From NCBI GenBank assembly GCA_035526505.1, contig DATLCF010000001.1, positions 434,001-498,000 on the forward strand: a stretch of 64,000 nt of DNA. Reading direction: 5' to 3'. Both the position numbers and the translations under genes were made by a program. Origin of the DNA: DATLCF01 sp035526505 (lineage in GTDB: Bacteria; Patescibacteriota; Saccharimonadia; Saccharimonadales; UBA4665). Positions 8,431 through 17,432 of this stretch are shown here, in pieces. Positions within the stretch are counted from its first letter, which is position 1. The number at the start of each line of letters is the position of its first letter. A model generated the notes under the pieces. The model saw only the letters and a program-made list of their open reading frames with translations. It was not told the DNA's origin and did not search any database.

Positions 8431-11280
8431 GTGAAAAAACTACTTAAAAAAGTATATAAAAAAGACGGTGAAGACCGTTTGCTACCAAAATTTAGTTTGT
8501 TTATTTTTGACCGTTCGCGTACAGCGGCAATTATATGGCTGTTGCTGGCCGTGTTTGGCGTGCTTAGCTATACCACGTTTTTGAAGCGTCAGGGTTTCCC
8601 CAGTATTAACATACCGTATGCAGTTATTGGCGGTGCCTATATTGTGAACGACCCGGCGCGTGTGGACAGCGAAGTGGTCAAGCCTATTGGCGACATTGTG
8701 CTTAAGGACAGCCACGTCAAAAGCGTATTGTCCCATGCCCAGGGTACGCAGTTTGATGTACTTATTGAATACAAAACCGGCACTGATGTAAAAAGCGTTA
8801 CCAACAATATACAGCAGCGTATTAAAGACGCACATGTCGTGCCAGAGCGCGCCAACCTGAAATTTATAGAGCCCAAGTTTGGCTTTACCGACCGCGGTGA
8901 CGATGCAGTTGTGTCCGTGTATGCCAAAGACAGCAATGTCAATTTTGACACCCTGGTTGGCCAAGGCGAGCAAGTGGCCCAATTTATTAAAGACAAAAAC
9001 CTGGCAGGCGTAAAAGACGTATCCGTGGTTGACCCTTTCATTAAGGGCAAAGATCCGACCACTGGCGTGGATGTTACAAACCAGGTCAAGTTTGACCGTT
9101 ACGGCGAACGCCAGCAGGGGCAAAACCAATTCTTTGATTCTGTGGCCGTAGGTGTGACCCAGCGCGATGGTACTGATGTTATTGAGCTAGACGACCAACT
9201 GCGTGCAGCAGTGACAGATTACAACAAGCAACACGAAAACGCTGGTTATGCCGCTACTGTAAGTGCCAGTTATGCGCCAGATATTAAAACCCAAATTGGC
9301 GAACTGCAACGCTCGCTGCTGGAAGGGTTAATTGCCGTATTGGTAATTGGCTCTATTATTATCGCCATCCGCGCTTCGATTATTACCGTTATTTCTATGG
9401 CCACGGTGCTGGCAATTGCCATCGGGGTGTTGTTCCTTATCGGCTATACGCTTAACACCATTACGCTGTTTGCGCTTATTTTGTGCCTCGGCCTGATCGT
9501 GGACGACACCATTATTATGGTAGAGGCCATTGATGCTCAACGCCGCCGGCGTACCGACCCGCGCGAAACCGTGCACGAAGCCACGCGCAAGGTAAGCCGT
9601 GCCATGGTGGCCGCAACCTCTACTGCTGCCTTAAGTTTTGCGCCCCTTATTTTTGTGGGCGGTATTTTGGGCAGCTTTATCCGTGCTATCCCTGTTACCG
9701 TAATTATCGCCTTGGTTACCAGCCTTATTGTGGCCTTGGTATTTATCCCGCTGTTTGCACGTTACTTGCTGCTGGGCAAAAAACAGATGGGGGCCAAGAA
9801 TATTCATGAACCAGCCGCGGGTATAGAAGCTAAAATTGCCGAATTTGTGGGCAAGCCCATGTTGTGGGGCCGCAACTCGCGCAAAAAATTGTTTGCTGTG
9901 GGCATTACCGCGGTGCTTATCGGTTTTATGTTTATCGGTGCAGCCGGCTTTTTGTTCCAGAAGGTAACCTTTAATATCTTCCCGCCCAGCAAGGACAGCA
10001 ACGGCCTGCTAATGGCCCTTACCTTTGAGCCGGGAACCACGGTGGACCAGGCTGAAGCCGTTGCCGACAAAGCCGATACTATTTTGGCCAAGGGCTTGGG
10101 CGAAAACTTTAAGACAGCCGCATATTACGCAAGCGGTACTGCCCAAAACGCCAACCTGTATGTGTACATTACACCTTACGACGAACGCGATATTACTGCA
10201 CCGCAGCTAGTCAAACAGCTAGACAGCGACCTTAAGCAGCTGCAGGGTGCCCAGGTTAAAGTATCGCAAATGGATGTTGGTCCGCCAGCCGCAGCCTTTA
10301 CTGTACGCATCCAAACAACCGACCGCGAAAAAGGCATGGCACTGGCCAAAGACCTAAACAAGTTTTTGCTTAACAAAGAGCTCAAGCGTCCCAGCGGTAC
10401 CACGGCCAAGATTATCCGTACATCTGTTGCCGACCCAGGCACATACACCCGTGCCGATGGCAAGCTGTTTGTGGATGTCACAGGCGAATTTAACGCCGAC
10501 GACACCACAACGCTGGTAACCCTGGCCCAAGACGCGGTTAAAAAAGAATTTAACGCCCAAAAAATCGAATCATACGGTCTTAAAAAAGACGTGCTAAAGT
10601 TTGACTTTGGCCAAGAAGACGAAAACCAGGAATCGTTCAAGACCCTGGCCTTGGCATTCCCCATCTTATTACTGGTTATTTACCTCTTGCTATCTATACA
10701 GTTCCGCTCGCTGCTGCAGCCGCTGCTGATCTTTATGGCTATTCCATTTAGCTTGCTGGGCATTACCCTGGGGCTGTATCTGACGCACAATGCCTTTAGC
10801 TTCTTTGCCATGCTTGGGTTCTTTGCCCTGATTGGCCTGAGCCTTAAAAACACCATCTTGCTGACAGATTTTGCCAACCAGCTGCGGCGTAAAGGTGTGC
10901 CGGCCGTGGATGCTGCGGTGGGCGCAGTGGCCGAACGATTCCGTCCGCTTATTGCCACCAGCCTGACAGCCGTGGTATCGTTGCTGCCGCTGTCGCTGAC
11001 CAGTCCGTTCTGGCAGGGCCTGACCGTGGTACTCATTGGCGGTTTGCTGTCCAGCACCTTCCTGGTAATTGTGGTGTTCCCATACTACTACCTGGGCGCC
11101 GAATTTCTGCGTATGCACATCAGCCGCAAAGCAGCATTACTGTGGTTGGCGCTAACCATTGGGTTGTCCGTTGCGCTTACCAAGGCTGGCGCGAATGCAG
11201 GCGTTATCCCCCTCATCGCTTTTGGCATCCCCATTATCTGGCTGATTGTTAAAAAACTTCGCAAGCCCAAGACTGCATAG
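8431..11280 (+). CDS. RND-family (HAE-type) efflux permease
   Basis: 949 residues with the two-fold RND architecture: TM1 near residues 33-50, a large outer loop (about 55-290), TM2-TM6 (about 291-450), a second outer loop (about 520-735) and TM8-TM12 (about 740-945). The proton-relay acid pair typical of AcrB-like pumps is present in TM4 (GLIVDDTIIMVEAI). It is shorter than Gram-negative AcrB (~1050). No membrane-fusion protein or outer-membrane channel is encoded nearby, fitting a monoderm-type envelope in which it would move lipids or hydrophobic compounds out of the membrane. GTG start. A MarR-type operator precedes it and a MacB-type ABC exporter follows. Confidence 0.9.
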   Translation: MKKLLKKVYKKDGEDRLLPKFSLFIFDRSRTAAIIWLLLAVFGVLSYTTFLKRQGFPSINIPYAVIGGAYIVNDPARVDSEVVKPIGDIVLKDSHVKSVLSHAQGTQFDVLIEYKTGTDVKSVTNNIQQRIKDAHVVPERANLKFIEPKFGFTDRGDDAVVSVYAKDSNVNFDTLVGQGEQVAQFIKDKNLAGVKDVSVVDPFIKGKDPTTGVDVTNQVKFDRYGERQQGQNQFFDSVAVGVTQRDGTDVIELDDQLRAAVTDYNKQHENAGYAATVSASYAPDIKTQIGELQRSLLEGLIAVLVIGSIIIAIRASIITVISMATVLAIAIGVLFLIGYTLNTITLFALILCLGLIVDDTIIMVEAIDAQRRRRTDPRETVHEATRKVSRAMVAATSTAALSFAPLIFVGGILGSFIRAIPVTVIIALVTSLIVALVFIPLFARYLLLGKKQMGAKNIHEPAAGIEAKIAEFVGKPMLWGRNSRKKLFAVGITAVLIGFMFIGAAGFLFQKVTFNIFPPSKDSNGLLMALTFEPGTTVDQAEAVADKADTILAKGLGENFKTAAYYASGTAQNANLYVYITPYDERDITAPQLVKQLDSDLKQLQGAQVKVSQMDVGPPAAAFTVRIQTTDREKGMALAKDLNKFLLNKELKRPSGTTAKIIRTSVADPGTYTRADGKLFVDVTGEFNADDTTTLVTLAQDAVKKEFNAQKIESYGLKKDVLKFDFGQEDENQESFKTLALAFPILLLVIYLLLSIQFRSLLQPLLIFMAIPFSLLGITLGLYLTHNAFSFFAMLGFFALIGLSLKNTILLTDFANQLRRKGVPAVDAAVGAVAERFRPLIATSLTAVVSLLPLSLTSPFWQGLTVVLIGGLLSSTFLVIVVFPYYYLGAEFLRMHISRKAALLWLALTIGLSVALTKAGANAGVIPLIAFGIPIIWLIVKKLRKPKTA

Positions 11281-11290
11281 TACCTGCCTG

Positions 11291-11319
11291 TTGTGTTTTG
11301 GGTGGGGAATGGTTATGCT
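11291..11319 (+). promoter_or_regulatory. putative promoter of the ABC exporter operon
   Basis: TTGTGT (11291-11296), 17 bp, TATGCT (11314-11319). The -10 lies within a near-perfect 15-bp palindrome (TTATGCTTAGCATAA, 11313-11327) that could be a regulator site; it does not resemble the MarR-type operator. Confidence 0.5.
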
Positions 11320-11346
11320 TAGCATAAGTAATTAAAACCAACATTC

Positions 11347-12027
11347 ATGGCCGATGTTATAACGCTCAACAACGTTACCAAAACCTATCATCTAGGCGAT
11401 GAAGTGTTGAATGCGTTGGACGGTGTGTCGCTGCACGTGGCAGCGGGCGATTTCGTAGCTATTACCGGTCCATCGGGCTCGGGCAAATCCACCCTGGCCA
11501 ATATTATTGGCGGCCTGGACCGGCCTACTAGTGGTTCTATTAGTGTGGATGGCCAAGATTTGTCCCATATGCGTGATGCCAAGCTCAGTGCCTACCGCAA
11601 TCACCATATTGGCTTTGTGTTCCAATCATTTAACTTACAAGGTACGCAAACAGCGTTGGAAAACGTCATGCTGCCTCTGGTATTCGCGCACATAAAAAAC
11701 AAGGCGCGCAAAGCCCGCGCGGCCGAATGTCTAAAGGCAGTGGGTTTGGGTGACCGGCTGAATCATCGCCCATCCCAGCTATCTGGCGGTCAACGCCAGC
11801 GGGTGGCCATTGCCCGCGCCCTGGCCGTACAGCCTAGTATTATTATTGCCGACGAGCCCACGGGCAATCTGGACAGCGCCCGCGGCGAAGAGATCATGCT
11901 GGTACTCAAAGGCCTGAACAAACAGGGGATTACCTTGCTGATTATTACGCACGACACCACTATTGCCCGCCGAGCCGGCAGGATTGTCGAAATTCACGAC
12001 GGCAAATTAACCGAGCGGAGGGGCTAG
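11347..12027 (+). CDS. ABC transporter ATP-binding protein (MacB/LolD type)
   Basis: 226 residues, typical for the family. Walker A GPSGSGKST (about 39-47), Q-loop FVFQSFNLQG, signature LSGGQRQRVAIARAL (about 141-155), Walker B IIIADEPTGNLDS and switch His (IITHDTT) are all intact. The PTGNLDS signature is characteristic of MacB/LolD/FtsE-like ATPases that power mechanotransmission or lipoprotein/peptide export rather than classical uptake. The permease gene begins 3 nt after the stop, so the two form an operon. Confidence 0.96.
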   Translation: MADVITLNNVTKTYHLGDEVLNALDGVSLHVAAGDFVAITGPSGSGKSTLANIIGGLDRPTSGSISVDGQDLSHMRDAKLSAYRNHHIGFVFQSFNLQGTQTALENVMLPLVFAHIKNKARKARAAECLKAVGLGDRLNHRPSQLSGGQRQRVAIARALAVQPSIIIADEPTGNLDSARGEEIMLVLKGLNKQGITLLIITHDTTIARRAGRIVEIHDGKLTERRG

Positions 12028-12029
12028 GC

Positions 12030-13475
12030 ATGCGGCTCATAGACTATATCGCCATTGCCCTGCGTAACATCATGCGCCAAAAGCTGCGTAGTGCGCTGAC
12101 CATTTTTGCAATTGTTATTGGTGCTATGTCGGTCACCATTATGCTGGCGCTGGTGACGGGGGTTAAAGACTTCTTTTATGCTCAGTTTGAGTCCAGCGGG
12201 CAGCTACAGCAGGTGGCGGTCACGCCCCAAACCGACCTGAACTATAACGAAGCCGAGAATGGCGGCAACAATAACTGTACCGACTGCGTGAGGCTAACCG
12301 ATGTTATGGTTGACAAAATCAAAACCTATCCGCATGTAACAGGGGTAGCGCGCACAACCTACCTGTTTGTATTCGAAAGCCTTGCCTACAACGACAAAAG
12401 ACTGCGCGTGGACCGTTCGGATGCCTATGACCCCAACGGCGTTATTAAGCACACTTTTTTGGCTGGCCGCGAATTTAGCCAGGACGACGGCGCGGGCAAA
12501 ATTATCATTACCAAGGACTATGCCGACAAAATGGGCTTTAAGCAGAACTACCAGGCAGTCATAGGCAAGCAGGTAGGCCTAAAGACCCAGAAATTTTTTA
12601 CCGGCGAGGGTGCCGCACTGCCTGACCCGCTGGTGCAGTTCCGCAAATGCGAAACGGGCGGCTGCGATAATCAGGGCAACGACCAGCAACAACCCACCAC
12701 CCTGCAGGCCACCATTGTGGGCGTGGCTGGCGGCGATGAAACAGCTATCTTTTTCCCCATGAAGTGGGGGATAGGCTTGTGGCAAAACCGTCGCTACGAA
12801 CTTACCAAGGATGATCAGACTGCCTACAATAAGGCTAACAGTGCGTGGTATAACAGCGGTCGCAAAGGCCCCCAACCCGTGCCGCACTTTACGCTTACTA
12901 TAGACAACCAGCTAACCACCCAGGGCTACCCCGGCTTTACGGTCAAAGTGGATAAAGCCAGTAATACCGAGGCAGTGGCCAAGCAAATTCGCAAGCTGCA
13001 CGTGGGTGCGGTAACGGCCGAAAGCTTTATTACCGAGCAGCTCAAAATATTTAATATCATCAGCCTGGTGTTGGGCGGCATTGGCGGCATAGCCCTGCTG
13101 GTAGCGGCCATAGGTGTCATCAATACTATGATTATGTCCATTTTGGAACGCACCCGCGAAATTGGGGTTATGCGGGCGGTAGGCGCCAAGCGTTCTACGG
13201 TAAGTTGGCTATTCACTATCGAAGCCTCGCTGCTGGGTTTTTGGGGCGGTGTGTTTGGGGTACTGGCCGGTTTTGGTCTTATCCGCCTGGCCAATGTGTT
13301 TATTAACAAGCAACTGGTTAGCAACAGTGTGGACGCGCACAACATTATCGGCTTGCCATTGTGGCTCATTGCCTCCGTTGTGGCTATAACTACACTCATT
13401 GGCTTGCTGGCCGGTTTGTACCCGGCCCGTCGCGCAGCCAAACTGGACCCGGTAGAGGCACTGCACTACGAATAA
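12030..13475 (+). CDS. MacB-like ABC transporter permease (FtsX/MacB fold)
   Basis: 481 residues with TM1 at about 22-45, a large extracellular MacB periplasmic-core-like domain (about 46-330) and three C-terminal TMs (about 345-470). The FtsX-domain hallmark is visible (NTMIMSILERTREIGVMRAVGA then LYPARRAAKLDPVEALHYE). The outer domain contains a Cys-rich insertion (NNCTDC...; KCETGGC) that could be disulfide bonded. It should pair with the ATPase just upstream and export peptides, lipids or antimicrobials. Its stop overlaps the next ATG by one base (TAATG). Confidence 0.93.
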   Translation: MRLIDYIAIALRNIMRQKLRSALTIFAIVIGAMSVTIMLALVTGVKDFFYAQFESSGQLQQVAVTPQTDLNYNEAENGGNNNCTDCVRLTDVMVDKIKTYPHVTGVARTTYLFVFESLAYNDKRLRVDRSDAYDPNGVIKHTFLAGREFSQDDGAGKIIITKDYADKMGFKQNYQAVIGKQVGLKTQKFFTGEGAALPDPLVQFRKCETGGCDNQGNDQQQPTTLQATIVGVAGGDETAIFFPMKWGIGLWQNRRYELTKDDQTAYNKANSAWYNSGRKGPQPVPHFTLTIDNQLTTQGYPGFTVKVDKASNTEAVAKQIRKLHVGAVTAESFITEQLKIFNIISLVLGGIGGIALLVAAIGVINTMIMSILERTREIGVMRAVGAKRSTVSWLFTIEASLLGFWGGVFGVLAGFGLIRLANVFINKQLVSNSVDAHNIIGLPLWLIASVVAITTLIGLLAGLYPARRAAKLDPVEALHYE

Positions 13476-13636
13476 TGGATCCGGAAGTATTGCCCTGTCA
13501 TGACAAATTGGCCTTTGATACGCGCAGGCAGGCTACTGCGGCCGCCACGGTTGCGTTATATCAGCACGGCACCAAGCTAAAAGCCTATCGCTGCCGCTAC
13601 TGCAATTTGTGGCATTTAAGCTCGATGTTTGACTGA
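13475..13636 (+). CDS. small zinc-ribbon-like protein
   Basis: 53 residues from ATG 13475, whose first base is the last base of the permease stop (TAATG), suggesting coupling. Cys/His residues are paired (LPCHDKL near the N-terminus; YRCRYCNLWHLS near the C-terminus), consistent with one zinc site. The middle is Ala-rich (RRQATAAATVALYQHGTKLKAY). Function is unknown; nucleic-acid binding is possible. A longer reading upstream would run inside the permease gene. Confidence 0.65.
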   Translation: MDPEVLPCHDKLAFDTRRQATAAATVALYQHGTKLKAYRCRYCNLWHLSSMFD

Positions 13637-13662
13637 CACCCGGGGGTGTTATATATAAGCCT

Positions 13663-13819
13663 TTGACAAGTATGGCAGGCTCGCTTATGCTTATTTTTGT
13701 GCCGGTTACACGGGCAATCGGGAACATTCCTGAATACATGTTTTTTTTGGGCCGTGGTGGGCTGATACCTGAAACACCAATTAATCTATAAAATATCCGC
13801 ATTAACGGCGGAATTTTTT
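13663..13819 (+). ncRNA. candidate small RNA or regulatory leader
   Basis: A strong promoter (TTGACA 13663-13668, 17-bp spacer, TATGCT 13686-13691) predicts transcription from about 13698. A hairpin (TCCGC / GCGGA, 13796-13812) followed by six T (13814-13819) gives a terminator-like end, leaving a ~120-nt transcript with no convincing ORF. An eight-T run near 13741 follows a weak GGAA/TTCC stem. I cannot match it to tmRNA, 6S, SRP or RNase P RNA. It could instead be an attenuated leader of the gene at 13891. Confidence 0.45.
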
Positions 13820-13890
13820 GATATGGGCCTTGGAGGTCCAATTAAGGGTAGGCTGGCTGCAAAAGCGAGTACTTTTTAACGTGTCTAAAA

Positions 13891-14592
13891 ATGATAGAGA
13901 CAATATACGCTCCTGAACAATTATTAACTGGCACGCTGCTGGACCCTGTATTTGCAAAGGAACGCCGCGAGATTGCGACGGGGTGCGGCCTTATGAATCA
14001 TTGGGACAAACGGCAGTGGCCCGACGAATGTATCGATGGAGTAATACGACAGCTAGATAAAATGTCCGGCGTGATTGTGGCTCAGCCCACCCGCTATCAC
14101 GAAGACTTTGGCTACCGTTGTGCCGAAGCAGCATTTGGCAGCATGGGTCACGGCGAAACTTGGGCCATGCGCGGGTTTACCGTTAATGAAACGGAAGCGC
14201 TATGGAGAGAGCCTGTAGCTTTTCTGACCGGACAAGGCTACGAGCTGGTTAGCAGCCCTTGTCCGGGCGATGTCATAACCTATGGTGGCATAAGGGAGTG
14301 GGGCGAGCGGCGTCCGCCCGAGCTGGAAGATGACTGGGAAAAGCCGATGCAAGCAGGCATCTGGTTTGAGCATTTTGGTGTGCTTACCGACGATCTGCGT
14401 TATGTAGCTTCTAAATTCGGCCGGGGCCCCTTTGTAGTGCATTTGCGTGATTTAGTGTCCCAGGAATGGGGCTATCGCTATTGGATATGGCGTAAGCAGC
14501 CGGAGCGGGAGGGGATTGTTTCGTCGTCCGTCCCACCACTGTTGGCTATTGGCAATGTTGCATTATATGCAGATAATAGGTCTTCTAGGTGA
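13891..14592 (+). CDS. hypothetical protein, possibly NlpC/P60- or CHAP-like cysteine peptidase
   Basis: 233 residues without signal peptide or membrane helix. A weak papain-like pattern is visible: Cys in FGYRCAEAAFG (about 75), PCPGDVITYGG (about 128-138, like the PGD segment of NlpC/CHAP proteins), His in WFEHFGVLTD (about 160), and GPFVVHLRDLVSQEWGYRYW near the C-terminus. If correct, Cys and His would form the catalytic pair. No clear ribosome-binding site precedes the ATG. The assignment is tentative; the protein may be an unrelated conserved hypothetical. Confidence 0.6.
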   Translation: MIETIYAPEQLLTGTLLDPVFAKERREIATGCGLMNHWDKRQWPDECIDGVIRQLDKMSGVIVAQPTRYHEDFGYRCAEAAFGSMGHGETWAMRGFTVNETEALWREPVAFLTGQGYELVSSPCPGDVITYGGIREWGERRPPELEDDWEKPMQAGIWFEHFGVLTDDLRYVASKFGRGPFVVHLRDLVSQEWGYRYWIWRKQPEREGIVSSSVPPLLAIGNVALYADNRSSR

Positions 14593-14613
14593 AATGGTTA
14601 TACACTTAAACCC

Positions 14614-15330
14614 ATGAACCATGCAAACAATCCGGAGCCTCGGTTACATGGCGGCGTGGGAGAGCCGTCTATGTTCGAGGTACCAAACAGCCCTGTGGCG
14701 TACAAGGATGTTCCAATAGTAAGTGTAGCAACCCCCAAGACTGGGGCCGGCAAGTTTGGTATCGGTCGGTTAATAGCCGAAGAGCCCAGTACACAGCGGC
14801 TACACGACCTATCCAGAGAATTCGGCATATCGGAAGCATGCCGGCTCGGTATTACATACATAAGCCCAGGACGATCGCGTGTCGGGCCGGCACATCTGTG
14901 GGATAATACGCCGTCCGCCCTCCATCACTGCCTGCAGGCGAGAGACCCCCGTCTGGATATATCCCAAGCACGCGAAGGCATAACCCTCCCTGTTGTTACG
15001 GTGCATTTTAGCGACACGCAGCCCGACGACGCCGCCCTGAAGGACGTCTTCCTTGTAGCCCGAGACGTTAGCAGTTTTTCCCATCCGCGTGGCCGGTTGT
15101 TCGAAGAGTTGCTTGCTATACGCCGTGTTGCCAGAATTGGGCGCCCGAGCGAACTGCAACAAAGGCGGCAGCCGGAGGAAGGACTGCTACATCTTCGTGT
15201 CTTTATGGGCCGGATTGCAACAGGCACAGAAACAGAAATAAAGCAGGTGATTTCTGCCGCCGCGCCAGACATGCTGCCGCTCGGACCGGTTGCGCCGCTA
15301 CGCCAAACCAAACGTCGGTTGACGAATTAA
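14614..15330 (+). CDS. hypothetical protein, member A of a putative three-member local family
   Basis: 238 residues, soluble, not recognised. Its C-terminal half has a layout shared with the genes at 16740 and 19249: a helix of the type RLFEELLAIRRVA, a strand LHLRVFMGRIATG, and an ending of the type PDMLPLGPVAPL. A TATA-like element lies about 10 nt before the ATG with no Shine-Dalgarno, suggesting a leaderless mRNA like its putative relatives. Confidence 0.6.
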   Translation: MNHANNPEPRLHGGVGEPSMFEVPNSPVAYKDVPIVSVATPKTGAGKFGIGRLIAEEPSTQRLHDLSREFGISEACRLGITYISPGRSRVGPAHLWDNTPSALHHCLQARDPRLDISQAREGITLPVVTVHFSDTQPDDAALKDVFLVARDVSSFSHPRGRLFEELLAIRRVARIGRPSELQQRRQPEEGLLHLRVFMGRIATGTETEIKQVISAAAPDMLPLGPVAPLRQTKRRLTN

Positions 15331-15459
15331 AGGTGTTATGCTAATATATAAGAACATTGTTTTTAATGAATCCGGCTTTGTTCTATAGGAAAAAATTGCT
15401 CGATTTCATTGGTGACAATAATCAGCAATATATCTAAAAAGACACAAGGATTCATTTTT

Positions 15460-16692
15460 ATGTCATATACTTCTCGTCCGGCACGCCGGAATACCAGCGC
15501 TTATGGGCGTGCGGCCCATTTTGGCGGCGGCAGTCGCCGCAGCGGCGGCTTTGGCGGCGGCCAGCGCCGTGGGCCAAAGAAAGACTATATCCACCCCTCG
15601 CGCTTTGTAAAAGCCGCAAGCATGGTAGAAGAGGTCGCCTACCAGGCAGCGTATCAGTTCGATGACTTTGCCATGCATCCGACCATTAAAGAAAATATTA
15701 TTACCAAGGGCTTTACCGCCCCGTCGCCCATCCAGGACAAAACCATTCCCCTGGGCCTGGACGGCAAGGACGTTATTGGCATCGCTAATACTGGTACGGG
15801 TAAGACCGTGGCCTTTGCCGTGCCTATTTTGGATCGCCTGATCCAAGACAAAACAGCCAAGGCGCTTATTGTTGCCCCCACCCGTGAACTTGCCCAGCAG
15901 ATTGAGGAAGAACTGCGTGCCCTTGGCAAACGCAGCGGTTTGTTTGGCGCCCTGCTTATTGGTGGCACCCCCATGGGCCCGCAGCTACGCGACTTGCGCG
16001 CTAACCCGCAAATTGTCATTGGCACCCCCGGCCGTATTAAGGACCACCTGGAACGCCATTCGCTAGACCTAGCCGACTTTAGCATGGTGGTACTGGACGA
16101 AGTGGACCGTATGCTGGACATGGGCTTTGTAGACGACGTGCGCTATATTTTGGGGCAATTGCACCCAGTGCGCCAGTCGTTCTTTTTCTCGGCCACGCTA
16201 GACCGTCGTGTCAGCGATCTTATTCAGACCTTCGCCCCCGACGCTATCCAAATCTCGGTCAAAACCGGTGACACCAGCGACAATGTGCACCAGGACATTG
16301 TGTGCTACGAAAGCACGCGCGACAAGATCGAGCAACTACACAACATCCTGAACAAACAGGAAGTCAGCAAAGCCATTATTTTTGACGAAACCCAACGCAG
16401 CGTGGAGCGCCTAAACGACGAACTGCTGGCCCGCGGCTTTAAAGCCGATGCCATCCATGGCGGCAAAACCCAAGGTGCCCGCAAACGCGCCCTGGACAAG
16501 TTCAAGCGCAGCGATGTCACCATTCTGGTGGCTACCGACGTAGCCGCCCGCGGTATTGACGTTAAAGACATTACCCATGTAATTAACTATTCCACCCCGC
16601 AAAGCTACCAAGACTATGTACACCGTATTGGCCGTGCCGGCCGTGCCGGCCGTGTGGGCTACGCCCTGACCTTTGTTACCGAAGCCCGCTAA
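15460..16692 (+). CDS. DEAD-box family ATP-dependent RNA helicase (DEVD variant)
   Basis: 410 residues from ATG 15460, which has AAGGA nine nt upstream; an earlier GTG at 15409 lacks a ribosome site. A Gly/Arg-rich N-terminus (GGGSRRSGGFGGGQRRGP) precedes the Q motif (PSPIQDKTIPLGL), motif I ANTGTGKT, Ia APTRELAQQ, Ib TPGR, II DEVD instead of DEAD, III SAT, V ATDVAARGID and VI HRIGRAGRAG. It unwinds RNA duplexes in ribosome assembly or mRNA decay. The protein ends soon after motif VI and lacks a long C-terminal tail; RNA contacts may be supplied by the N-terminal RGG-like stretch. Confidence 0.95.
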   Translation: MSYTSRPARRNTSAYGRAAHFGGGSRRSGGFGGGQRRGPKKDYIHPSRFVKAASMVEEVAYQAAYQFDDFAMHPTIKENIITKGFTAPSPIQDKTIPLGLDGKDVIGIANTGTGKTVAFAVPILDRLIQDKTAKALIVAPTRELAQQIEEELRALGKRSGLFGALLIGGTPMGPQLRDLRANPQIVIGTPGRIKDHLERHSLDLADFSMVVLDEVDRMLDMGFVDDVRYILGQLHPVRQSFFFSATLDRRVSDLIQTFAPDAIQISVKTGDTSDNVHQDIVCYESTRDKIEQLHNILNKQEVSKAIIFDETQRSVERLNDELLARGFKADAIHGGKTQGARKRALDKFKRSDVTILVATDVAARGIDVKDITHVINYSTPQSYQDYVHRIGRAGRAGRVGYALTFVTEAR

Positions 16693-16739
16693 TTAAGGTT
16701 GGTGCCATTGGCTCTGTTTGCTACTATTGATGTTGACAT

Positions 16740-17363
16740 ATGGGCAGAGGAAAAAGACCAGAGCACCAACCACGTAGTTTCGCTCTATTGGCCAAAGAGC
16801 TCCAACAGCGTCCCCAACAAACGACAAACAGCATAGGGCGGGTGGGCCTGATGCGGCTTGCCACAAACCTTACTCCGGAAAAAATATTTGCTGACCTGCC
16901 TTTTCAGGCATTTGCCCGGCCGGCGTTATTTTTTGCCGCCCCTCCGGAAATGCCTACAGGAGAGGATGAGTTTCGTACTTGGTTAGGTGATAACAATATG
17001 CCGGCATCGGCTTTCAGCAGTTTAACTATTGCCCCTGGTGGGCTGGCAACGCGGCCGGCCAAACATAGTGAAAACCGGGGGGACCGGAGATATAAAAGGC
17101 AAATAGTAGGGGTTGTTATACCAAGCACTGACGAAAATTATAGCTCGCTTATCGAGGAATGTAGGGTTGCATACACATTGGCCGGACGCGATTCCAGATT
17201 TATGGCTAACATGACAAAACGTGTGCAAGAGGGGACGTGGCAGCTAGCAGTAAGGTTGGGCCACCTAAATGCTGGACAAGTAACACCAAATATATTGCCC
17301 GCTATTTCCGAAAGAATGCCCGAGGTCATACGCTTAAAACATGTGACTCCTCAGGAATCTTAG
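16740..17363 (+). CDS. hypothetical protein, member B of a putative three-member local family
   Basis: 207 residues, basic N-terminus, no signal or membrane segment. The C-terminal layout parallels the genes at 14614 and 19249: VGVVIPSTDENYSSLIEE, a helix CRVAYTLAGR, the strand WQLAVRLGHLNAG and the end PEVIRLKHVTPQ. A promoter TTGGTG-17 bp-TACTAT (16699-16727, extended -10 TGc) ends 12 nt before the ATG and no Shine-Dalgarno is present. Function unknown. Confidence 0.6.
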   Translation: MGRGKRPEHQPRSFALLAKELQQRPQQTTNSIGRVGLMRLATNLTPEKIFADLPFQAFARPALFFAAPPEMPTGEDEFRTWLGDNNMPASAFSSLTIAPGGLATRPAKHSENRGDRRYKRQIVGVVIPSTDENYSSLIEECRVAYTLAGRDSRFMANMTKRVQEGTWQLAVRLGHLNAGQVTPNILPAISERMPEVIRLKHVTPQES

Positions 17364-17432
17364 CCATACGAATATACTCGCGTTTTTTGGACAGCAGCTT
17401 GTGGTATGATGCTACAAGAAGTTAGCTGATGA

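Noticed and set aside
11313..11327. Third MarR-type operator before the ABC exporter
   Set aside because: It is palindromic but does not match the ACTTxACxTGTTAAGT scheme.
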